DNA of 64,000 nt from Chlamydiifrater volucris (GCF_902806995.1 NZ_LR777654.1:62001-126000); one strand, 5' to 3'. Positions 28,496 to 37,349 are shown, counted from the stretch's first letter. The notes: generated by a model from the letters alone, not told the origin. Numbers and translations: made by a program.

Positions 28496-29623
28496 ATGAA
28501 GTGGTTTATTATTTCTTGTTTATTGGGCGTTTTCTCTTTAGGCCTTATCATGGTTTTTGATACCTCTTCGGCTGAGGTTCTAGATCGGTCCTTGAGTTAT
28601 GGTACGCACAAGGCTCTTATCAAACAAATAATATACGTGGTTATTGGCCTTCTGGTAGCAGCAGTTATTCGGTTAGTGGGGTGGAAGGATGTAGTTGGAG
28701 CTAGCCCGCTGATTCTTTCTATTTCTGTAGCGTTTCTTGTTTTAGTATTGATCCCAGGTGTGGGAATTTGCCGGAATGGAGCTAGGCGATGGTTGGGGAT
28801 AGGGCATCTTACGGTACAGCCTTCGGAATTCATTAAATATCTCGTTCCCTTGGCTTGTATAGAAAAATTGTCTACACGATCGGTGGCTTCTTTTGCTCAA
28901 TTTCTTCGGTTGGCGTCTTTCTTATGTTTGCCTATTTTTTTGATAGCTATAGAGCCTGATAATGGCTCTGCTGCGGTTATTGCTTGCTCACTAGTTCCGA
29001 TATTTTTCTTGAGTTCTCTAAAGGTTCGTTACTGGTTGATCCCTTTATCCATTGTAGTCATTCTAGGAGGGGGCGCTGCCTATAGATTACCCTATGTTCG
29101 GAACCGCATATATGTTTATCTGCATCCCGAAGTAGATCTGAAGGGAAGAGGGCATCAACCTCATCAAGCAAAAATTGCTGCAGGGTCCGGTAGATTGTTA
29201 GGCAAGGGATTGGGCAGTAGTTTGCAAAAGCTTACCTATTTGCCTGAAGCCCAAAATGATTATATTGCGGCCATTTTTGCAGAGGAGTTTGGTTTTTTGG
29301 GAATGTTATTGCTAATTTTACTCTATCTTTTATTCATTTACGGGGGCTATTACATAGCTATGACCTCTCGATCTGAAAAGGGTGCTCATGTGGCTATTAG
29401 CATTACTTTTCTTATAGCTATACAGGCCTTCCTAAATTTGGCTGTTGTTTCTGGTCTTTTGCCTAGTAAAGGAGTAAATTTGCCTTTTTTCAGTCAGGGG
29501 GGATCTTCTCTAATTGCGAATATCTGTGGAGTCACTCTTTTACTCAAAGTATATGAAGATGAAAATAAGAAAAGTTATCCTTGCAACAGGAGGAACGGGA
29601 GGACACGTTATCCCTGCTCTTGA
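28496..29623 (+). CDS. ftsW: SEDS-family division glycosyltransferase FtsW
   Basis: FtsW polymerises lipid II at the septum with a class B PBP. The 375-aa protein has about ten membrane helices. SEDS hallmarks are present: GICRNGARRWLGIG, LTVQPSEFIKYL, EPDNGSAAV, RLLGKGLGSSLQKL with LPEAQNDYIAAIFAEEFGF, and PFFSQGGSS. The last 24 residues, from YEDENKK on, are read from the same DNA as the murG start, which gives a 71-nt overlap. Its downstream genes supply the lipid II precursor. Confidence 0.96.
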   Translation: MKWFIISCLLGVFSLGLIMVFDTSSAEVLDRSLSYGTHKALIKQIIYVVIGLLVAAVIRLVGWKDVVGASPLILSISVAFLVLVLIPGVGICRNGARRWLGIGHLTVQPSEFIKYLVPLACIEKLSTRSVASFAQFLRLASFLCLPIFLIAIEPDNGSAAVIACSLVPIFFLSSLKVRYWLIPLSIVVILGGGAAYRLPYVRNRIYVYLHPEVDLKGRGHQPHQAKIAAGSGRLLGKGLGSSLQKLTYLPEAQNDYIAAIFAEEFGFLGMLLLILLYLLFIYGGYYIAMTSRSEKGAHVAISITFLIAIQAFLNLAVVSGLLPSKGVNLPFFSQGGSSLIANICGVTLLLKVYEDENKKSYPCNRRNGRTRYPCS

Positions 29624-30611
29624 AGCGGCTCGGTTATTGAGTCAGCAAGGTATAGAAGTTTTACTTTTGGGCAATAATGTTTGCAAACATATTTGCCAGA
29701 AAGGGGATGGATTTGCGATTCAAGAAGTTCCTTCTGCTCCGGTAATTGTTCACTCTCCTTTTGAGTTTTTTCGCAATTTAAGGGTCCTTAGTAAAGGTGT
29801 TTTTAAGGCGAAAAGTAGAATCAAAGCTTTTAAGCCCGATTACATGATTGGTTTTGGCAGTTACCACAGCCTCCCTGTTCTTCTTGCTGCTATCTGGTCC
29901 AGGATCCCTTTCATTTTGCATGAGCAAAATATTGTCCCAGGGAAAGTGAATCGTGTATTGACTCCTTTTTCTCGAGGTGTTTGTGGAACTTTTATGAATC
30001 CATCGACGGTTACCTGCAAGCAAGAAGATTTGTGTAATAAACAGGCTGAAGAAAAGTTTTTAAAAATTTTTTCTGGCGTTCGTCCTATTATAGTTGTTGT
30101 TGGCGGGTCTCAAGGAGCTAAAACTCTCAATGTCACTTTTCCTAAGGCTCTGAGAAATATACACAAGAAGTATCCAGCCATGGGAGTATTTCATATAGTG
30201 GGTTCCCAATGTTCTAAGGAGGATCTAATGAAAGAATACCAAAATATGAAAGTCCGTCATATTGTAACGAATTTTGAAAATCAACTTCCCAGTCTGATGC
30301 ATGTGGCAGACTTGGTGATAGCTCGTGCTGGAGCTAAGACTATGGAAGAATTGATACGTGTCCAAACACCAGCTATACTCATTCCATACCCGGGAGCGTA
30401 TAATCATCAGAGGAAAAACGCAGAGTTTTTTGTTGAGAATATTCGGGGAGGAGAATTTTTAGAAGAAAGCCTTTTAACTCCTCAAGCTTTAGCAGAAAGT
30501 ATAGAATATTCGTTGTCTCCGCAGGTCATGGAAAAAAGAAAAATGTCCTTAGAGCAATATTGGAAGGAAAGAAAACCTAGGACGATAGTACAATTTCTGC
30601 AGGAATTATAG
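29553..30611 (+). CDS. murG: UDP-GlcNAc transferase MurG (lipid II synthase)
   Basis: MurG adds GlcNAc to lipid I to give lipid II on the inner face of the membrane. The start region VILATGGTGGHVIPALEAA holds the G-loop. GFGSYHSLPVLLAA and FILHEQNIVPGKVNR are the second conserved part, and VVVGGSQGAKTLN the third. The C-terminal AGAKTMEELIRVQTPAILIPYPGAYNHQRKNAEFF binds UDP-GlcNAc. It has 352 aa. The frame is open from 29514, but ATG 29553 (or 29559) fits the family. The start lies about 70 nt inside ftsW. Confidence 0.96.
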   Translation: MKMKIRKVILATGGTGGHVIPALEAARLLSQQGIEVLLLGNNVCKHICQKGDGFAIQEVPSAPVIVHSPFEFFRNLRVLSKGVFKAKSRIKAFKPDYMIGFGSYHSLPVLLAAIWSRIPFILHEQNIVPGKVNRVLTPFSRGVCGTFMNPSTVTCKQEDLCNKQAEEKFLKIFSGVRPIIVVVGGSQGAKTLNVTFPKALRNIHKKYPAMGVFHIVGSQCSKEDLMKEYQNMKVRHIVTNFENQLPSLMHVADLVIARAGAKTMEELIRVQTPAILIPYPGAYNHQRKNAEFFVENIRGGEFLEESLLTPQALAESIEYSLSPQVMEKRKMSLEQYWKERKPRTIVQFLQEL

Positions 30612-30624
30612 ATTTGAGGTTTTT

Positions 30625-33057
30625 GTGATTAGTAATGAGAAGGTATATCACTTTATAGGAATTGGTGGCATAGGTATGAGTGCACTGGCTCATATCTTGT
30701 TAGACAAGAAGATGAAAGTTACGGGCAGTGATGTATCTTTAGGTGCTAACGTAAAAAATCTTGTTCGTAAGGGAGGGCAGTGCTGGCAAGGTCATTCCAA
30801 AGACAATGTCTCTGATGGTGCAGTAGTTGTCTATAGTTCAGGCATTCCAGGTTCCAATGTTGAATATTTAGAAGCTCTTAACAAAAAGCTACCGCTTATA
30901 CATCGCTCCGAACTGTTGGCATCCCTTATGGAAGGAACGGATTCTATTTTGGTTTCTGGAAGTCATGGGAAAACTACGACGTCTTCTTTGATTGCAGCTA
31001 TCTTTACTCAGGCCGGAAAGGATCCCTCTTTTGCTATAGGTGGAAACAATCATAATATGATTAATGGGAAAGCAGGCAATTCTAGGTATTTCATTGCTGA
31101 GGCTGATGAAAGTGATGGATCTTTAAAGTCCTATAAACCTCATTCAGCCATAGTTACAAATCTAGATTATGAGCATTTAGTAAATTATGATCATGACATT
31201 AATAACTTAGGAAGGGCTTTTTACTCCTTTATGGAGAAAGTTTCTGATAAAACAAAATTATTCTACAACGGAGATTGTCCACTTCTTTGCCAGTTTAAAC
31301 CTTCTGAAGGGTTTTCTTTTGGATTTTCTCTCAGTAATAACCTCATTGTTTCAGATTATAAATGTTCATCCTGGACTTCTATTTTTTCTTTCAGTTTCCT
31401 TGGTAAGAGTTACGAAGACATAGCTTTGGCTCTTCCAGGGAAGCATAATGTTTTAAATGCTGCCGCTGCTTTTGGTTTGGCCCTTTCTTACGGTATCGAA
31501 GAAAATGTAATTCGAGAAGCGCTGAAGAATTTTTCTGGAGTCAAGAAGCGATTAGAAAAGAAACCTTCTTCAGAAAAAATTTTGCTTTTAGATGATTATG
31601 CCCATCATCCGAGAGAAATATCTTGTTCGATAAGCGCTGTTAGAGAAGCTATAGGGGAAAGAAGATTAGTGGCTGTCTGTCAGCCTCATAGATTTTCCCG
31701 CGTAGCGGATTGCAAAGATGCTTATGAAAAGGTTTTTGATGAAGCAGATGTTATAATTTTTACCGATATCTACTCCGCTGGGGAAGATCCTATTCCTGGG
31801 ATTTCTTCGGAAAACATTGTAAGAAAAATTAATGAAAGGTTTTTTAACAAAGCTTTTTATGTTCCTCGTCCTGAGCTGGTAGATTTTTTGAAGAACATTC
31901 TACAAGTTCATGATGTGTGTTTGACGATGGGGGCTGGAGATGTATCTTTGATTCATGATGATTTAGCTAGTTTTGATGTTTCAAAGCTAAAAATAGGACT
32001 CATTTTTGGAGGAAAATCTTTAGAGCACCAGATATCTACCCTGTCAGCAAGAAATGTATACAGTAACTTGGATCCATCTTGGTATGAAGTCACAGCTTTT
32101 GCAATCGATAGAGAGGGTAATTGGATTTTTGGAGCAGAGGATGTTTTAGAAGGGGAAGACATAGATGTTCCCCTAGGAAAAGGGGAGTCTCCTTTATCTT
32201 CCTCGGTGGCTTCTCAGTTATCTAAGTGTGATATGTTTTTCCCAGTGCTTCATGGCCTTAATGGTGAAGATGGTAGCTTGCAAGGCTTTTTTGAGGTTCT
32301 GGGGAAACCTTACGCGGGGCCGAATATTATTTTTTCTTCTTTGTGTATAGATAAGTTGCTTACCAAACAGGTAGTTGCCTCAGCGGGAATTCCTATTGTT
32401 CCTTATAAAGATTTTTCGCAGTTTCAATGGATAAGGGAGAAAGACAGAATTTTGGAGGAAATTACTGCATATTTTTCTTTTCCAATGTTTGTAAAAGCTG
32501 TTCATTTAGGATCCAGTTTAGGAATTTACGAGGTCAATAATACAGACGAGCTGTGCGCAGGTGTTCACCAAGTATTCTCCTTAGATACAAGAGTATCTGT
32601 AGAAGAAAAAGTCGCTGGAGCTAAAGAAGTGGAATTTGCTTGCTTGGGAGGTTCGGAGGAGCCTTTTTGCTCAGTGGCCAGAGCAATTTCCAGAAATAGC
32701 CGAGGAAGGTTTATTGACTATAATAGCAAATATGGTCTTAATGGGGTTTCTTCATTTGAGAGTATTTGTGATTCTCAGATTGGTTCTCAAGATGTGCTTT
32801 GCGAAGGGAAATCCTTAGCAAAAGCCGTCTACAAAATCTTAGGCGGAGTCGGTTGCTGTCGCATAGATTTTTTTCTAACGGATGATGGAGAATATTTATT
32901 TTCTGAAGCGAACACCATCCCTGGCATGACGTTGGCAAGTACTTTTCCGAAGGCTTTTGCTAGGGAAGGGATGGATATGAAAACAATCTGTCACAAACTT
33001 GTCTCTGAAGGGCTTTACCGTTGCCAGATAAGGAGAGTGAAGGGGATATACAATTAG
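30625..33057 (+). CDS. murC/ddl: MurC-Ddl fusion: UDP-MurNAc:L-Ala ligase and D-Ala:D-Ala ligase
   Basis: One 810-aa chain carries two cell-wall enzymes. Residues about 1-450 are MurC: FIGIGGIGMSALA, the ATP loop SGSHGKTTT, EADESDGSL and DDYAHHPREI. From about 452 comes Ddl: GLIFGGKSLEHQIS, PVLHGLNGEDGSLQGFFE, the ATP-grasp core, and SEANTIPGMT near the end. MurC starts the stem peptide, and Ddl makes the D-Ala-D-Ala that MurF adds. This fusion is a known chlamydial trait. The start is GTG at 30625 with GAGG 5 nt upstream. It is the last gene of the cluster, 13 nt after murG. Confidence 0.97.
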   Translation: MISNEKVYHFIGIGGIGMSALAHILLDKKMKVTGSDVSLGANVKNLVRKGGQCWQGHSKDNVSDGAVVVYSSGIPGSNVEYLEALNKKLPLIHRSELLASLMEGTDSILVSGSHGKTTTSSLIAAIFTQAGKDPSFAIGGNNHNMINGKAGNSRYFIAEADESDGSLKSYKPHSAIVTNLDYEHLVNYDHDINNLGRAFYSFMEKVSDKTKLFYNGDCPLLCQFKPSEGFSFGFSLSNNLIVSDYKCSSWTSIFSFSFLGKSYEDIALALPGKHNVLNAAAAFGLALSYGIEENVIREALKNFSGVKKRLEKKPSSEKILLLDDYAHHPREISCSISAVREAIGERRLVAVCQPHRFSRVADCKDAYEKVFDEADVIIFTDIYSAGEDPIPGISSENIVRKINERFFNKAFYVPRPELVDFLKNILQVHDVCLTMGAGDVSLIHDDLASFDVSKLKIGLIFGGKSLEHQISTLSARNVYSNLDPSWYEVTAFAIDREGNWIFGAEDVLEGEDIDVPLGKGESPLSSSVASQLSKCDMFFPVLHGLNGEDGSLQGFFEVLGKPYAGPNIIFSSLCIDKLLTKQVVASAGIPIVPYKDFSQFQWIREKDRILEEITAYFSFPMFVKAVHLGSSLGIYEVNNTDELCAGVHQVFSLDTRVSVEEKVAGAKEVEFACLGGSEEPFCSVARAISRNSRGRFIDYNSKYGLNGVSSFESICDSQIGSQDVLCEGKSLAKAVYKILGGVGCCRIDFFLTDDGEYLFSEANTIPGMTLASTFPKAFAREGMDMKTICHKLVSEGLYRCQIRRVKGIYN

Positions 33058-33091
33058 CTGGGCTTGGATAAGAGAGCGTAGGTCAAGCTTA

Positions 33092-33139
33092 CAAAAAAAC
33101 AAAAGCACAGTTTGCTCAAAGGAAAGAGGCAAACTATGC
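33092..33139 (-). terminator. Intrinsic terminator of the KH-domain gene
   Basis: An 11-position stem with one mismatch (33105-33115 with 33129-33139) is followed on the minus strand by TTTTGTTTTTTT. It lies 32 nt after the stop of the KH gene. It could also slow transcription arriving from murC/ddl on the other strand. Confidence 0.8.
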
Positions 33140-33170
33140 CACGAATCTTGACTTGACTTTTGTTAGCTTT

Positions 33171-33551
33171 TTAAAGCGACTCACTATGACAACCGCAGGA
33201 ATGCTGTAATTGAGGCTCTTCTATGACCTCTTCCGCAGCCTCCTGGCAGCACCCGCCCTCAAAACTACAACAACTAGAAGAGAATTCCTCGTCTTCCAGA
33301 GATGCCACACTTTGATTTTCGGGTTGAATCAGATCTATCTCGACTTTCTTTCTCACTCGAGAAGAAATCCTACGAACAATAGTGCGTAAAGCGTGTATGG
33401 TACTTCCTCTACGACCAATAACTTTTCCTACATCTTCTTGAGCGACCCTGATCTCCAGCTTTACGCTATCATTATCGGAAGTAGACCGGATTTCAACGGC
33501 CTCAGGACTCGCTACCAAGTTCTTAACAATATATGCTACAAATTCTTCCAT
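33171..33551 (-). CDS. khpA: KH-domain RNA-binding protein (KhpA-like) with Cys-rich tail
   Basis: Residues 1-75 form a type II KH domain that starts MEEFVAYIVKNLVASPEAVE, as in KhpA/YlqC, with the RNA-binding GxxG loop GRRG at 46-49. Such proteins bind RNA, often as a KhpA-KhpB pair. The usual protein ends near residue 75-80. This one adds about 45 acidic residues with six cysteines (94, 95, 101, 102, 119, 121) and two histidines (117, 122), which could bind metal or form disulfides. No good Shine-Dalgarno precedes the ATG, but the N-terminus matches the family. A strong promoter lies 90 nt upstream and a terminator follows, so it is probably monocistronic. Confidence 0.9.
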   Translation of the reverse strand: MEEFVAYIVKNLVASPEAVEIRSTSDNDSVKLEIRVAQEDVGKVIGRRGSTIHALRTIVRRISSRVRKKVEIDLIQPENQSVASLEDEEFSSSCCSFEGGCCQEAAEEVIEEPQLQHSCGCHSESL

Positions 33552-33634
33552 GAAAACTTGAACTACGCGAATTATTTTAGTTAGGTACGCCCCGCCAGAA
33601 ACGCCACCACGGGTTTCTCGGACAAGAGACTTTC
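33552..33634 (-). promoter_or_regulatory. GC-rich 5' leader of the KH-domain gene
   Basis: The predicted 83-nt leader contains an AGAAAC/GTTTCT stem (33595-33616) and GC-rich stretches in otherwise AT-rich DNA. No Shine-Dalgarno is visible before the ATG. It may be a regulated leader. Confidence 0.4.
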
Positions 33635-33640
33635 CAATTG

Positions 33641-33668
33641 ATTATATACTGCAAATTTAAAAAGTCAA
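33641..33668 (-). promoter_or_regulatory. Strong predicted sigma66 promoter of the KH-domain gene
   Basis: On the minus strand TTGACT (33668-33663) is followed after 16 nt by TATAAT (33646-33641). This is the best consensus promoter I found in the window. Confidence 0.7.
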
Positions 33669-33745
33669 TGTAGATCTGATGAGTTATACTTTAAAAGGGT
33701 TTTATTCTTTGATATGAATGGGAAAAAAACTTCATAAATAGTCTT

Positions 33746-34540
33746 CTAAAGGTTGTTTTTGACTAAAATATGTCCAGAAAGTCTTAGATCGCAAATTACC
33801 ATATTGGGGAACTTTTCGATAAGTTTAGGATGCAACTTTTTGTAGAGAAGCGTGGCCTCTTTCCAGTTTTTCAATGGAATTCTAATTAAAAGGCCATTTT
33901 GTAAGGTTACGATGATTTCATATGGATATGAATGAATCCTAGACAAATCTATGACTGAGATTTGCTGATCTTTAAGGCAGGAAAATAGTTCTTGAGCTAG
34001 TTGTAATCCAGTTTGTGAGATGTTTTCTTGTAAGGAGTGGGGTAAATCGGAATAAGAGAAAAAAATTTTTGGCAATTTCTTAGGAGAGTGAAAAGGTTGG
34101 CATGGAAAGCATTTGCCATTGGCATCGAAGAGCATATTTGAAAAATTCCCCAAGTAAGCCATAGGCTGTTTTAAGGAGTAAGAAATTACTAACCCTTTGT
34201 TATCTGGAACTTTGTCTATATGTACGTAATCGAAGAGGTTTGTCTTATTTAAAATGGTTTCTGCATTTTGTACTGAAAAATTTTTAAGTGAAGTTTGAGA
34301 ATCTGCATATAAACCTAGAATTTCAGAAAAGAATATTGGAGGAAGGAGATCCGAAGTTTTGGGGCAGACAAGGAAAATGTTTTTAATTGGGAAAGATCTG
34401 GAAGGTTTTAGTGCAACATGAGGCAAGAATAACCAGCAAATCAATGGGGTGCATAAGACTGTGCTTAAAAATATATAGGCTAGAGATTTCAGTAGAGAAT
34501 ACTGAGGGCCTGGGCCAAGTATCGAGGAAGTAGTTTTCAA
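33746..34540 (-). CDS. ftsQ: FtsQ-like cell division protein
   Basis: FtsQ links early and late division proteins. The 264-aa protein has a short cytosolic start, one membrane helix at about 15-35, and then a periplasmic part that resembles POTRA plus the FtsQ beta domain: FPIKNIFLVC, ETILNKTNLFDYVHIDKVPDNKGLVISYSLKQPMAYL, then FDANGKCF. Similarity is weak, but topology and pattern fit, and the position matches CT764, which has been treated as chlamydial FtsQ. The start is TTG with GAGG 7 nt upstream (34548-34551). It follows miaA by 62 nt on the same strand and sits close to the murF-murC cluster on the other strand. Confidence 0.8.
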   Translation of the reverse strand: MKTTSSILGPGPQYSLLKSLAYIFLSTVLCTPLICWLFLPHVALKPSRSFPIKNIFLVCPKTSDLLPPIFFSEILGLYADSQTSLKNFSVQNAETILNKTNLFDYVHIDKVPDNKGLVISYSLKQPMAYLGNFSNMLFDANGKCFPCQPFHSPKKLPKIFFSYSDLPHSLQENISQTGLQLAQELFSCLKDQQISVIDLSRIHSYPYEIIVTLQNGLLIRIPLKNWKEATLLYKKLHPKLIEKFPNMVICDLRLSGHILVKNNL

Positions 34541-34602
34541 AAAAAATCCTCTATTTTTGGAAATGTATTAGAGTTATCCAGATTAAAGCTTTTAAAATGA
34601 TT

Positions 34603-35631
34603 TTAGCCAAACCGAAGGTAGTCAGCAGCTATGATCGAAGCAGTTTCCTCTATATCTAGGGATTGAATATCAAGCTCCTGGAAAGTAGGGTACCTCTTAA
34701 ACCATGTTATCTGATTTTTTGTATATTTTTTTGTTCCTCGAATGAAGTCATCCATGTATTTGCTAAAGTCGATTAAAGGTTCGTCTCTTTGTAAGTATTC
34801 TATCCACTGTTTGTAGCCTATCGCGCACGATGCAGACGGATTACATAAGATGCCTTCTCCCATCAATTGGCGAACTTCCTCAAGGAGTCCTTGATGCATC
34901 ATACGATGGCATCTGTCAACGGCGCCTTGTAAGAGAATTTCCTTAGGCTTGGATAGAAACCAAGCTCTGGTTGAGTATTCTATTTGCTGGGTTAGCTTAG
35001 TTTCCCACTGATGTTCACTAACTTTCTTTTTAGTAAGACAAATAATTTCTAGAGCTCTGATTATTTTTTGTTTGTCTTTTCTTGTGATTGTAATGGCATA
35101 TTCGGGGTCGATCTTCGATAACTGATCATATAGAGCCTCTATCCCAATTTCTTGGAATGTGTGTTCTAATTCTCTGCGGATGTCTGGGTCGGAGGGAGGG
35201 CCTTTGGGTGGACCATTCAGGAAGGAATGAAAATAGAAACCGGATCCGCCTACCAATATGGGGACCTTATTTCTTGCAAAAATTGCCTGGCAGGCATTGT
35301 AGGCCTCATGGCAAAAATCCACAACGTTAAAAGGTTCTTGAACATGTCGGATGTCAATTAAATGGTGAGGGATGCCGGCCTGGTCTTGCAAAGATACTTT
35401 TGCTGTTCCTATGTCCATGTTGCGGTAAACCTGCATAGAGTCAACGGAAATGATTTCTCCATTGATTTTGGGAGCTAAAGCCAAAGAAACTGCTGTTTTT
35501 CCCACGGACGTAGGGCCTGCTAAAAGAACAACAGTCCGCTTAAATAGTCTAGAGAAATGTTTTTGTGTCTCAAAGCAAGGTTCTTTGGCTGAATAGATTT
35601 CAAAACAAGATTTTTTGTTAGAAGAAAACAT
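34603..35631 (-). CDS. miaA: tRNA dimethylallyltransferase MiaA
   Basis: MiaA puts an isopentenyl group on A37 of tRNAs that read UNN codons. Hallmarks: P-loop AGPTSVGKT, SVDSMQVYRNMDIGTAK, IPHHLIDI, VGGSGFYFHS and the C-terminal TKKYTKNQITWFKR. The frame is open from TTG 35643, but ATG 35631 is the more likely start (342 aa). The N-terminus has about 30 residues before the P-loop, longer than in E. coli. It follows rsbV directly, with only 12 nt between, so the two are probably one transcript. Confidence 0.95.
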   Translation of the reverse strand: MFSSNKKSCFEIYSAKEPCFETQKHFSRLFKRTVVLLAGPTSVGKTAVSLALAPKINGEIISVDSMQVYRNMDIGTAKVSLQDQAGIPHHLIDIRHVQEPFNVVDFCHEAYNACQAIFARNKVPILVGGSGFYFHSFLNGPPKGPPSDPDIRRELEHTFQEIGIEALYDQLSKIDPEYAITITRKDKQKIIRALEIICLTKKKVSEHQWETKLTQQIEYSTRAWFLSKPKEILLQGAVDRCHRMMHQGLLEEVRQLMGEGILCNPSASCAIGYKQWIEYLQRDEPLIDFSKYMDDFIRGTKKYTKNQITWFKRYPTFQELDIQSLDIEETASIIAADYLRFG

Positions 35632-35643
35632 AGCTAAGAACAA

Positions 35644-35976
35644 TTAGAACCTGGCAAAACAATCCCTTTCTGATTCATAAAACGGCAGGATTTGGTCAAT
35701 TCCTGATAATTTCATTATACCAGAAATGGCCTCAGGAACGCAGCAAAGTAACAATTTCCCCTCAAGCTCTGTAAGTTTGCGATAAAAAAGAAGCAATAAC
35801 CTAATACCTGCGCTACTCATATAGGAAAGGTTATCCAAATTCAGGACAAAGTTTAACCGACCCTGGTTAATGAGTTGATTAAAGTCGTCTTCGAAACCGG
35901 GAGCGGCGGCTGCATCTAACTTTCCTATAAGGCGGATAACCGACACATTTCCATGTTCTTCCAATTGAATTTCCAT
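35644..35976 (-). CDS. rsbV: Anti-sigma factor antagonist, RsbV type (STAS domain)
   Basis: The 110-aa protein is a single STAS domain. LDNLSYMSSAGIRLLLLFY at about 47-65 holds the conserved serine (S54 or S55) that an RsbW kinase phosphorylates. In chlamydiae an RsbU-RsbV-RsbW partner switch exists with two RsbV copies; by position this is the second (CT765). The rest of the switch is not in this window. It lies upstream of miaA on the same strand. Confidence 0.88.
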   Translation of the reverse strand: MEIQLEEHGNVSVIRLIGKLDAAAAPGFEDDFNQLINQGRLNFVLNLDNLSYMSSAGIRLLLLFYRKLTELEGKLLLCCVPEAISGIMKLSGIDQILPFYESERDCFARF

Positions 35977-36147
35977 ACTTCAAACCCTATGGTGACTGGA
36001 GGAATATTACAAAACTGCGGCAGGAATCTGCTGTTAACAAAAAATTGCCTCAAAGCAGAACTTACACGCATCCTTAAAACTATTCAAGGGCATAGCATCA
36101 AGAAGACAAAGGACGGGGATTCTAACAAGTTTTACGGAAAAGCGCTA

Positions 36148-36178
36148 TTTAAATAAAGCCCTGTCGCTTGCGATAGGA
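36148..36178 (-). terminator. Intrinsic terminator of mqnC
   Basis: A seven-pair stem (CCTATCG with CGACAGG, one G-T pair) with a CAAG loop is followed on the minus strand by GCTTTATTT. It lies right after the mqnC stop. Confidence 0.65.
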
Positions 36179-36181
36179 CTA

Positions 36182-37264
36182 TCAGTGGATCTCTAAAATC
36201 TCTTTGGATGAAGTAGGTTGAGAGGAGATGTGGTTATAGAAAGAGTCCCTTTCTACTGGGGTGTATCCAGCCGAACGGATGATTTGACAAAGTTCTTCCT
36301 TCGAGCTTTCTAAAGACCATCCGGTGCATCTATGAACACTCTCGTCCAAGATAGTGCCCCCAAAATCATCTACACCATAATCAAGAGAGAGTCTGCCAGA
36401 ATTTTCCCCTTCGGCCAGCCTAGAAGAAGCTATGTGTGGAAAATTATCTAAATAAATTCTAGAAAAAGCTAAAAGTCTAAAAAATCGCTCAGGGCAAGAT
36501 GTTCTAGAGATAAATCGACCTAAGGCAGTATTTTCAGGTTTATAAGACCAGGGAATAAAAGAGGAGAAACCATTAGTCACATCTTGAGTGGATCGAAGAA
36601 TTTCTAGATGAAGCAATATATCCTCATCGGTTTCAATGTGTCCAAACATCATTGTGGCAGTTGTTTTAAATCCTACTGAATGGGCTTCCTTATGAAAGTT
36701 GATCCATCCATCAGGCTGCATTTTTTTGGGAGACAATTGCTTCCGAACATTTTCCGACAATATTTCTGCCCCTCCTCCAGGGATGGTTCTTTGCCCCGCA
36801 TCCCAGAGTAGGCGTAACGCTTCCTTATCAGAGATATTAGAAACTCTTGCAGCATTGTGGATTTCAACGGCAGAAAAATAGTGGGGATGGATGGACGGAA
36901 ATTCTTCTTTTGTAATCCGGACCAATCTTACTAGAAAATCTATACCCACTTGCGGATGGACCCCTCCTTGAAGAAGAACGGTGCGAATTCCTGCGTTCTG
37001 GTATTTTTCTAGTTTTTTTCGATAAGCATCAGTAGTGAGTAAGTAAGCATCCTTATGGTGAGGCTTTCGATAGAAGGCGCAAAATTTACAATCTATGCGG
37101 CAAACATTTGTGTAATTAGGGTTTGCATCCAAAACGTAAGTAACTATGCTTCCAGGGTGCTTTTCTTGACGCACTTTTTGCGCCCAGTTTCGCAGTTTTT
37201 CAAGAGGAAGTTTTTGGTACAAATCTAGTGCTTCTTCATAGGGAATTCTGCCACGATTTGTCAT
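36182..37264 (-). CDS. mqnC: Cyclic dehypoxanthinyl futalosine synthase MqnC
   Basis: MqnC is the radical SAM enzyme that cyclises dehypoxanthinyl futalosine in the futalosine route to menaquinone. The cluster motif NYTNVCRIDCKFCAFYR gives C55, C59 and C62, and this MqnC form (NYTNVC) differs from the MqnE form. GGGAEILSENVRKQLSPKK and TTATMMFGHIET follow as in MqnC. It has 360 aa from M at 37264. The frame is open to GTG 37360, but the 32 extra residues are not MqnC-like and overlap the divergent neighbour. Menaquinone would serve the Na+-NQR complex that contains NqrF. Confidence 0.9.
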   Translation of the reverse strand: MTNRGRIPYEEALDLYQKLPLEKLRNWAQKVRQEKHPGSIVTYVLDANPNYTNVCRIDCKFCAFYRKPHHKDAYLLTTDAYRKKLEKYQNAGIRTVLLQGGVHPQVGIDFLVRLVRITKEEFPSIHPHYFSAVEIHNAARVSNISDKEALRLLWDAGQRTIPGGGAEILSENVRKQLSPKKMQPDGWINFHKEAHSVGFKTTATMMFGHIETDEDILLHLEILRSTQDVTNGFSSFIPWSYKPENTALGRFISRTSCPERFFRLLAFSRIYLDNFPHIASSRLAEGENSGRLSLDYGVDDFGGTILDESVHRCTGWSLESSKEELCQIIRSAGYTPVERDSFYNHISSQPTSSKEILEIH

Positions 37265-37349
37265 ACAAAAACCTGCTTGACTAGAAACTATACAGGGAGC
37301 AAACTTAGCCTCTTGTTGATTCTTTGTCAATCCCAGCCAGAGTCCTAGT

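Noticed and set aside
29514-29623. Possible frameshift at the ftsW/murG junction
   Set aside because: Both frames keep family-typical sequence up to the overlap, so a true overlap is simpler than an error.
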